The translations under genes and the position numbers were made by a program. From NCBI GenBank assembly GCA_030836705.1, contig JAUPLZ010000154.1:1-10235 (forward strand): a stretch of 10,235 nucleotides of DNA. Direction: 5' to 3'. Below the pieces are notes generated by a model. It searched no databases. It had not been told where the DNA came from and was given only the letters and a program-made list of their open reading frames with translations. Origin of the DNA: Campylobacterota bacterium (GTDB lineage Bacteria; Campylobacterota; Campylobacteria; Campylobacterales; SZUA-545). Shown one piece after another: positions 1 through 5,045 of this stretch; position 1 is the first letter of the stretch; every line of letters starts with the position of its first letter.

Positions 1-417
1 TGAGCATGAAGCAGCCCTCATCTCTCTGCTCATCTGATTCCAACTTATGCGATCATTTTTTTTCTTTACCGCCAATACTTGGATTTTTTTTATTCTTTCT
101 ATCTCTTTTTCAATTAAGTCAATTGTTCTCAAATCAACATCTCGTCTCAATCCAATTATTTTCGACATATTTTGAAAGATATTTTCTTTTCTTTTTAACA
201 AAATAGCTATAGTATTAACGCCTTTGGTTTTAACATTCTGCACATCCAATATCATCTTAAAAAAAATAATCTTTGATGATATATCTGCAATCTCACCATC
301 GGATAAGTCGATAGTTTTCGTTAAAATATTTGTTAAAGAAGAAATCTTGCGTTTTAAATATTCCTCTTTTGTTTCTTTTTTATTACATTTTTTAATAACT
401 TTAATTATTTTGTTCAT
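1..417 (-). CDS. hypothetical protein, partial (runs off left edge)
   Basis: An open frame of 139 codons starts at ATG (417-415) and continues without a stop to the window edge, so the C-terminus is missing. An AAAAGGAT Shine-Dalgarno-like stretch lies about 9 bases upstream, which supports this start. The product is very lysine- and isoleucine-rich and predicted helical. It opens MNKIIKVIKKCNKKETKEE and has a charged helix near residues 100-118 (DLIEKEIERIKKIQ). The visible end (KNDRISWNQMSREM) could be the start of a small helical DNA-binding domain, but this is a guess. I do not recognise the family. It is co-directional with and 52 bp downstream of the HTH gene that ends the cas operon, so it may be co-transcribed, although a TATAAT in the gap could give it its own promoter. 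Confidence 0.6.
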   Translation of the reverse strand, partial: MNKIIKVIKKCNKKETKEEYLKRKISSLTNILTKTIDLSDGEIADISSKIIFFKMILDVQNVKTKGVNTIAILLKRKENIFQNMSKIIGLRRDVDLRTIDLIEKEIERIKKIQVLAVKKKNDRISWNQMSREMRAASCS

Positions 418-457
418 AAAACTAATCCTTTTAAAACTTTTCTCTTTATATACAACA

Positions 458-463
458 ATTATA
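458..463 (-). promoter_or_regulatory. possible -10 box (TATAAT) before the left-edge hypothetical gene
   Basis: A perfect TATAAT on the minus strand lies 41 bp before the ATG at 417, inside the 52-bp gap after the HTH gene. No convincing -35 box is visible. In AT-rich DNA such a match can arise by chance. Confidence 0.25.
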
Positions 464-469
464 ACGACT

Positions 470-712
470 TTACTCTTTTAAGAGTTTTAGAATCTCATCT
501 CTTTGCTTTGAGTACAAAACAAGCTCCTCTATGGAGATATTTAATTTAAAACAAACAACCCCAAGCATCTGCAAATTATATTTCTTTGGGTTACTTCGAG
601 ACAGTTTATTTAAGCTATCCGAACTAACTCTATCAACATCTATATCAACAAGCGACTCAACGGGCATACCCAACAAATCGGCAATCTCTTTAGGTTTTAG
701 TATGTTTTTCAT
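470..712 (-). CDS. small helix-turn-helix protein at the end of the cas operon
   Basis: This is an 80-residue protein. Residues 6-21 (KPKEIADLLGMPVESL) have the spacing of a helix-turn-helix: a helix, a glycine turn, then a recognition helix. The rest is helical and ends in a charged tail (KQRDEILKLLKE). The segment DSLNKLSRSNPKKY recalls small HTH proteins of mobile elements. The start lies only 7 bp after the cas2 stop and has a weak ribosome site, so translation is probably coupled to cas2. The position suggests a regulator of the cas operon or of the plasmid, which is inference. A short palindrome, ACTCTT-TT-AAGAGT (472-485), overlaps its stop codon. Confidence 0.65.
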   Translation of the reverse strand: MKNILKPKEIADLLGMPVESLVDIDVDRVSSDSLNKLSRSNPKKYNLQMLGVVCFKLNISIEELVLYSKQRDEILKLLKE

Positions 713-719
713 TTTAAAT

Positions 720-998
720 TCAAGAGAACATATTATGTTCTCTCTTAACCCCCATCTCTAGTTTTTCACTATATTTTCTATCATTAAACGAATAAATAAT
801 AATAGAATCAAACTCTTTGTCGATTAATTTTTTAAGCTCAAAAGTCAATGCTTTTAGCAAGTGAGGTTGAATTTCACCCTCGAACACTGAATATTGAACT
901 CTGTGCAAATACTGCTCTACGGTCTTTCTCACTTTTGTGATGTTCTTCTTCTTTTTATCGGGGTGTTGTGAAATATCATATATAAGTATTGCAAACAT
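720..998 (-). CDS. cas2: Cas2, CRISPR adaptation protein
   Basis: This is a 92-residue protein of normal Cas2 length. The N-terminal beta strand FAILIYDIS carries the conserved Asp8 of the Cas2 ferredoxin-like fold. The second signature, RVQYSVFEGEI (residues 33-43), is typical of Cas2 in type I-B and III systems. The C-terminal half, with the strand SIIIYSF, completes the fold. Cas2 normally bridges two Cas1 dimers during spacer integration, but no cas1 is in this window. The gene starts 9 bp after the cas4 stop and is followed 7 bp later by the HTH gene, so it sits inside one operon. The protein looks intact and not eroded. Confidence 0.92.
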   Translation of the reverse strand: MFAILIYDISQHPDKKKKNITKVRKTVEQYLHRVQYSVFEGEIQPHLLKALTFELKKLIDKEFDSIIIYSFNDRKYSEKLEMGVKREHNMFS

Positions 999-1007
999 GT
1001 TTATCTC

Positions 1008-1502
1008 TCAAAGACAATAAAAATTATGCCCACAGTGCAGACATAAAGCCGTCCGCTCAAACACGGGCGGGCGCTCATCATTCACAACACGAAGAACATC
1101 CGAGATAAGATTTTCTACCTTTTTTGTATTTTCATCATCCAATAGAAGGTATGCCTTCTCGTTAGTCTCTTCTGAAATAACAAACCCTTCAACTTTTTTT
1201 AAATTTAACTCTTTTTTCAAGGTGTACATATAAAAAAGCAGTTGCATTTTTGAAGCTTCTATGTTGGAGAAGCTCTTCTTATACTCTTTAACAAAAACAT
1301 GCTTTCCTTTTGAAATTTCATCAATTTCAATCCCACCAAACTGCCTAGTAGTATTTTCTCTATTATCCGCGTACGCCGAACCCATTAAAATATGCAGATT
1401 TTGCTTCAGCGCAGAAATGTTTCTTGAAGTTAGCCAGCTTTTGCGCTTACAAGCGACATAGCTATTAACTATCGTGCCAGATATATTTTCTGCTGGTAAC
1501 AT
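1008..1502 (-). CDS. cas4: Cas4, Fe-S exonuclease of CRISPR adaptation
   Basis: This 164-residue protein is normal for Cas4. Cys18 near the N-terminus and Cys154, Cys157 and Cys163 at the C-terminus (CLHCGHNFYC) match the four-cysteine 4Fe-4S pattern. The RecB-like nuclease core shows Asp61, the E-x-K pair in VKEYKKS (Glu73, Lys75) and the Q-x3-Y motif (Gln87, Tyr91). Cas4 trims prespacers and selects the PAM end, working with Cas1 and Cas2. The ATG lies 2 bp after the stop of the fused csf3-csf1 gene and has only a weak ribosome site, so translational coupling is likely. In most systems cas4 is followed by cas1, whereas here cas2 follows directly. Confidence 0.92.
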   Translation of the reverse strand: MLPAENISGTIVNSYVACKRKSWLTSRNISALKQNLHILMGSAYADNRENTTRQFGGIEIDEISKGKHVFVKEYKKSFSNIEASKMQLLFYMYTLKKELNLKKVEGFVISEETNEKAYLLLDDENTKKVENLISDVLRVVNDERPPVFERTALCLHCGHNFYCL

Positions 1503-1504
1503 CT

Positions 1505-3037
1505 CTATAAAACCACTTTGTGCAACGCCCGTCTAATTGGAGCATTATATTTTTTATGAAACTCACTAAGCAAAACCCTGTTTTCTAAAGTATTTAACTC
1601 ATTTGCTATATCAAAATTCCCTTTATAATCTTCAAGATTTAAAAAGTGTGTCTTTTTCAATCCGCTATCTTTTTTCTTAGAAGATTTTGTCTTTTCCATC
1701 AAATCTATCATTTCAGCCAAACCTTCTTTTAGAAGCTCCACATCTACAAACTCACCGCCCGTGTCACCATAATTAAAAACCGCTAAAGCGTTTGAGACCG
1801 TAACCTTGCCTTTAAACCCTATGTGGTTTGACTTTCCTGAATTTGTGTTAAAATTAACAGAATATGGAACACTTAACAAATCAAGGTTTTCAATAAATTC
1901 TCTACGATACTGAGATTGCTCTTTGGCTCCTTCAATGCTCATATTCTTCCCATAAAGATAATCTACTTCATTTTGATCCACCAGAGAAAAATCTATTTGT
2001 TTACAGCTGTTCTCTTGCACCGACCACAAACACTCCAGACACACGCCTTTCTCTTTTCCCATCATAGGAAAATCATTAAAGCTGGCACTAAAGAGATTTT
2101 TTATCTCTCCCAAAACCCCAACATTAAACTCTTTGCCGCAACATGCGCAAGTTCCTTTCTCTGCACCATCAGCAAAAAGAGACTCTCCCATCACATTGTC
2201 ACCTATTTTTCTTAAACTTTTATGAACATCATGCTTTTTAAAATCAAAAGAAGTATTAGTATGTAGTCTATTGTACAAAAATTCGGTATTTGCTAAATAA
2301 CCGCTAATATCTGCAACTTTAAAAGCACTATTTTTTTTACTGTTATCACTTCTCTCAACAAGAGATGATGTCGGCATATAGCACAGCTCTTGATTCTTTT
2401 TATCATAATATGGGGGAAGTGTTCTATAATAAGCAACTTTTTTGCTATCAATATCATAATTTTTAAACGAAAGTGGGCGAGATGGCGTGAACTCATCTAC
2501 CATAAAAGATTTATCAGCTTCGATCGTCTCTATTGCAAACCCTTTTATCCATCCATATCCGGCACTCGCTTTTTTGCCGATATATTTAACCTCTTTGCAG
2601 AGTTTTTCAATATAGTCCCTATCGCCTCTTACATAAAAATAGACACTATCAACCTGCATGGTCTCAAAAGCAAGATCGAATCTTTTAAACTCCCCGCTTT
2701 GCGGCGTTCTCTTGCTATCACTTGTTATTTTTTTACCCGTAGCATCAAATATGGCCTGCGGATTAGTAGTTTTTCTTATGGGGGCATTATGGAGCATAAG
2801 AAAAGCATCTCTCTCTAAATACCAAATAGAGCCGCTTAAGGCGCCGTGCTTAACCTCAATCCATTGAGATAAGCTCTCTAAATCATCTTCTGCCTCAACA
2901 AACACACCGGTAGCCATATCTCCTTTTTTTCTCAAAAGGCTATAATGCGCATTTAGAAGTATCGAATCAATACTTAAAAACCTATCGGCAATCAGCTCAC
3001 TATTTAAATCAAAAGTTATTTTCATATTTACAAACAT
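1505..3037 (-). CDS. Csf3 (Cas5-like RAMP) fused to Csf1-like zinc-finger subunit
   Basis: This is a 510-residue protein. Residues 1-200 read as a RAMP of the Csf3/Cas5 type: a beta strand start (MKITFDLNSELIADRFLSID), a long middle with a conserved arginine-rich segment, and a glycine-rich loop at 154-166 (GKKASAGYGWIKG) followed by SRPLSF. The remaining 310 residues are not RAMP-like. They carry a zinc-ribbon pattern, C297-x2-C300 and C333-x2-C336, with LFSASFND between the pairs, as in Csf1. The C-terminus has a basic helix (RRALHKVV). Separate Csf3 and Csf1 are each roughly 200-250 residues, so the length fits a fusion. The AAGGAG site 6 bases before ATG 3037 sets the start and overlaps the cas6 stop. 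The domain calls come from motifs only. A divergent Cas8-like large subunit joined to Cas5 is the alternative. Confidence 0.7.
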   Translation of the reverse strand: MFVNMKITFDLNSELIADRFLSIDSILLNAHYSLLRKKGDMATGVFVEAEDDLESLSQWIEVKHGALSGSIWYLERDAFLMLHNAPIRKTTNPQAIFDATGKKITSDSKRTPQSGEFKRFDLAFETMQVDSVYFYVRGDRDYIEKLCKEVKYIGKKASAGYGWIKGFAIETIEADKSFMVDEFTPSRPLSFKNYDIDSKKVAYYRTLPPYYDKKNQELCYMPTSSLVERSDNSKKNSAFKVADISGYLANTEFLYNRLHTNTSFDFKKHDVHKSLRKIGDNVMGESLFADGAEKGTCACCGKEFNVGVLGEIKNLFSASFNDFPMMGKEKGVCLECLWSVQENSCKQIDFSLVDQNEVDYLYGKNMSIEGAKEQSQYRREFIENLDLLSVPYSVNFNTNSGKSNHIGFKGKVTVSNALAVFNYGDTGGEFVDVELLKEGLAEMIDLMEKTKSSKKKDSGLKKTHFLNLEDYKGNFDIANELNTLENRVLLSEFHKKYNAPIRRALHKVVL

Positions 3038-3047
3038 CTAAATCTCC

Positions 3048-3758
3048 TTATTTTATTTCAATTATTTTTTTATGTTGTAGTGAACCATCTAGTAGCTCAC
3101 CATATCCCAACCCGTTCCAATATCCGACAAACCTTGGAAGTTTGTAGTTAGAGGCAAAGGTGACAAAAACAGCTTGGGAATATTTTTTACCCTCTTCATC
3201 GGCGCTTACAGTCACTTTGTTTTTTTCAATAATTTTAATCTTTAAATCATCAATTTGTATCTCTTTATTAAAAAACTGCTTTATTTGCAGCTTGATTACA
3301 TCTTTTATTTTTTGCTCTATAAACACATCCAAAGAATCGTTTTTTGCTCTGCTGTGCACTATTTTATGCTCGATAGGATTTACACTTATAACAATAGGCG
3401 TTCTTGTCTTGTATAGCATTAATGCCGGCGCAGGTAAAACATAATTCTCTTTTATCCACTCACATCTTGCTATTTTTACCTCTGTTCCCGAAAGATTCAC
3501 AACTTTACCAATTAAAACAGCCTCAATCAACGCCAAGGTATTTAAGTCATTACCATAATGAAGTATCTCAAAACTCCTGCTTCTCGGCTTTGGGTACACG
3601 AAAAAACTCTGTGAGTGATTCTCTTTATCCTTATTTCCTGCAATATCTGCCGCCCTCACATCTACCGAAGAGAGGCTGGACATAACTATATTTCTTATAT
3701 CTCTTGGTTTTGTTTTTTTGTTGTCAAAAGATTTATCAGTGTAAAATTTAACTTTCAT
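3048..3758 (-). CDS. Cas6/Csf5-type crRNA-processing RAMP endoribonuclease
   Basis: This 236-residue protein has a C-terminal glycine-rich loop, GYWNGLGYGEL (residues 212-222), which is the Cas6 hallmark, preceded by the strand AVFVTFASNYKLPRFV. The N-terminal part holds a first ferredoxin-like fold. His48 (ENHSQSFF) and His67 are candidate catalytic residues, but which one is used cannot be told by eye. Cas6 cuts the CRISPR transcript in the repeat and stays on the 3' hairpin; in type IV-A this role is called Csf5 or Cas6. The ATG has a GAGGA site 7 bases upstream. The gene follows csf2 after a 143-bp gap and precedes the fused csf3-csf1 gene by 10 bp. Confidence 0.8.
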   Translation of the reverse strand: MKVKFYTDKSFDNKKTKPRDIRNIVMSSLSSVDVRAADIAGNKDKENHSQSFFVYPKPRSRSFEILHYGNDLNTLALIEAVLIGKVVNLSGTEVKIARCEWIKENYVLPAPALMLYKTRTPIVISVNPIEHKIVHSRAKNDSLDVFIEQKIKDVIKLQIKQFFNKEIQIDDLKIKIIEKNKVTVSADEEGKKYSQAVFVTFASNYKLPRFVGYWNGLGYGELLDGSLQHKKIIEIK

Positions 3759-3772
3759 TTTTATTTCCTCTT

Positions 3773-3835
3773 ATTGTAATCATTTTAAATTATATATTTT
3801 AAATTAGTTAGCAAAATGGATAAATTGTCAAGACA
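3773..3835 (-). promoter_or_regulatory. promoter/operator block in front of cas6
   Basis: On the minus strand this block begins TGTCTTGACA (3835-3826), holding a perfect TTGACA and the imperfect palindrome TGTC-TT-GACA. It continues with TTTGCTAACTAA and a perfect TATAAT (3794-3789), then ATGATTACAATA (3783-3772). The TATAAT lies 30 bp before the cas6 ATG. It is too far from TTGACA (31 bp) for the two to form one classical sigma-70 promoter, so TTGACA may belong to an operator. A 26-bp stretch (3835-3810) and the ATGATTACA element recur with similar spacing upstream of csf2. Confidence 0.45.
3804..3813 (+). repeat. third copy of the TTAGTTAGCA element
   Basis: TTAGTTAGCA at 3804-3813 is the exact reverse complement of TGCTAACTAA at 3876-3885. 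It is identical to 4918-4927. This copy lies in the cas6 leader. It could pair with the copy downstream of csf2, with 62 bases between them. Confidence 0.5.
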
Positions 3836-3852
3836 TTTTTAACTTTTCAAAC

Positions 3853-3874
3853 AAAAGAGTGTTCCCACTCCTTT
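3853..3874 (-). terminator. candidate intrinsic terminator after csf2
   Basis: On the minus strand a stem GAGTG / CACTC with loop GGAA is extended by three A-T pairs across one bulged base. It is followed by TTTTGTTT. It starts 28 bp after the csf2 stop, the right place for a full or partial terminator. The stem is short (5 GC-containing pairs plus 3 A-T), so termination may be leaky. Confidence 0.45.
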
Positions 3875-3888
3875 ATGCTAACTAAAAA
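3875..3888 (+). repeat. left arm of 14-bp inverted repeat flanking csf2
   Basis: ATGCTAACTAAAAA at 3875-3888 is the perfect reverse complement of 4915-4928. The two arms bracket the csf2 gene, one just after its stop and one 27 bp before its start. Confidence 0.7.
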
Positions 3889-3901
3889 CTCACCAAACCC
3901 A

Positions 3902-4888
3902 CTACGAAAGAATTTTACTAATCTCTAAATTCTCTAAAGTAGCAGCCGCCAACCACTTTTCAAACGCCTCAAGAGCCTCGCGCTCATCTTTTGAAAACAT
4001 TGTATTAACAATAGGATTAAAAATGTCATTCTCGTTTTTAACAGAGTTCATAACCTCCCTGACACTTCCTTCTGACTCTTGCTTTACAGCATAGCTCATC
4101 ACACCATAGCCCTTATTTCTAAGCCCGCCTAGTTGCTCACCCATCATAAGTTCAAGAGCTTTCAAGAGCATCCCTCTCTCCACTTGTGTGAGCTCAGCTT
4201 TTTCTCCAATAAACCCATCGAGCTCTGCCCCGACGATGATGCACTCTGCTTTATTAAAAGACTGGATAGATGCCTTTTTTATTTTTTCAGCATCACCACC
4301 ACTCTTTATTTTTTCTCTTGCTTCGGCTCTTGCCTCTTGAATCTCACCATTTAGCTCTACATACTCAGCCTTATCTTCATCTGAAACAACCAGCGTAAAT
4401 CTATCGACCGTACTTCCACTGATTAAATCATCTTTTTTGGTGTATTGCAGAGTATCAACCAGCCCTGAAAATCTAAAGCCTTTTTCAGTCTCTCTCCAAA
4501 ATTTCTCGACAGGCTCAAAGTTTGAAACCATCAGTTTGCCTTCAATTGCCAGAGAAGCCCCGAACACACTTATAATAGGGTTTAATTCCCTTGCTTTTTG
4601 CGCCGTATCAATCGTTTGTGCTTGAAAATTCGAGCCACCACCCGCATAGTTTAGATGATAATCCGTTGCTGAAAGCTTTACGCCTATTTTTTTAGAAACA
4701 TAATCGGCAATCACTCTGTGCATAATACCTCTAAAACTATTTCCGCTGTAATACGGATAGCGACCAAGCTTTCCATCTTCTATTTTATTTTTTTTCATGA
4801 TATGAAGAGTTGGCACTCCATTAACTGTTCCACTCTCTTGCGTTTGGCACAACTCCGTGACAGTTGTTGCTATGATTCTATAAGTCAT
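3902..4888 (-). CDS. csf2: Csf2, Cas7-family backbone subunit of type IV effector
   Basis: This 328-residue protein matches the usual Csf2 length. The N-terminal strand YRIIATTVTELCQTQ is followed by YPYYSGNSFRGIMHR (residues 44-58), the Cas7 'GxSxRG'-type motif seen in Csf2. NPIISVFGAS (103-112) is also typical of this family. The glycine loop GGLRNKGYG (254-262) is the C-terminal RAMP signature. A charged, likely helical insertion spans about 170-210 and may be the thumb region. Csf2 lines the crRNA in repeated copies and forms the filament of the type IV complex. AAGGAG lies 9 bases before the ATG and fixes the start. It is the first gene of the minus-strand cas set, diverging from dinG. 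Confidence 0.85.
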   Translation of the reverse strand: MTYRIIATTVTELCQTQESGTVNGVPTLHIMKKNKIEDGKLGRYPYYSGNSFRGIMHRVIADYVSKKIGVKLSATDYHLNYAGGGSNFQAQTIDTAQKARELNPIISVFGASLAIEGKLMVSNFEPVEKFWRETEKGFRFSGLVDTLQYTKKDDLISGSTVDRFTLVVSDEDKAEYVELNGEIQEARAEAREKIKSGGDAEKIKKASIQSFNKAECIIVGAELDGFIGEKAELTQVERGMLLKALELMMGEQLGGLRNKGYGVMSYAVKQESEGSVREVMNSVKNENDIFNPIVNTMFSKDEREALEAFEKWLAAATLENLEISKILS

Positions 4889-4928
4889 CTTCTGACTCCT
4901 TCTGTTTAAGTTTTTTTTTAGTTAGCAT
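4878..4928 (-). other. possible leader uORF overlapping the csf2 start
   Basis: The ATG inside the right inverted-repeat arm opens a 16-codon frame reading MLTKKKLKQKESEDDL that ends at TAG (4880-4878), out of frame with and overlapping the csf2 start. No good ribosome site precedes it. It may be chance, and it is listed because it would couple the repeat element to csf2 translation. Confidence 0.15.
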
Positions 4929-5045
4929 CTGTTACCATTCTTTAACGATTAACTCGATTGCTACTGTAATCATAACAATCCAAAGCTTAATCGAAGATAA
5001 ATAAATAGCAAATTTGATAATTTGTCAAGACAAGAAGGAAAAAAG
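4889..5045. promoter_or_regulatory. divergent regulatory region between csf2 and dinG
   Basis: This 157-bp gap must hold the promoters of both csf2 (minus) and dinG (plus). On the minus strand, TGTCTTGACA (5032-5023) begins a 26-bp block (5032-5007) that matches the cas6 upstream block at 23 of 26 positions. ATGATTACAGTA (4973-4962) repeats the second element, and TATGAT there is a fair -10 for csf2. On the plus strand, GATAAT (5015-5020) is a possible -10 for dinG, next to the palindrome TTGTC-AA-GACAA (5022-5033), which would sit at the start of the dinG transcript as an operator. Nested inverted repeats CGATTAA...TTAATCG and GATTG...CAATC lie at 4946-4993. Confidence 0.5.
4915..4928 (-). 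repeat. right arm of 14-bp inverted repeat flanking csf2
   Basis: TTTTTAGTTAGCAT on the plus strand is the perfect reverse complement of 3875-3888. In the csf2 mRNA this arm lies in the 5' leader and the other in the 3' trailer, so the two could base-pair. Confidence 0.7.

Noticed and set aside
1916..2818. Several plus-strand open frames inside the csf3-csf1 gene
   Set aside because: They lie antisense to a motif-bearing 510-residue frame, show no recognisable motifs and have no ribosome sites.
3804..3888. Possible short CRISPR array or degenerate repeats in the gap between csf2 and cas6
   Set aside because: Only two similar 26-bp blocks exist in the window, more than 1 kb apart and each followed by promoter-like sequence. 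There is no regular repeat-spacer pattern.
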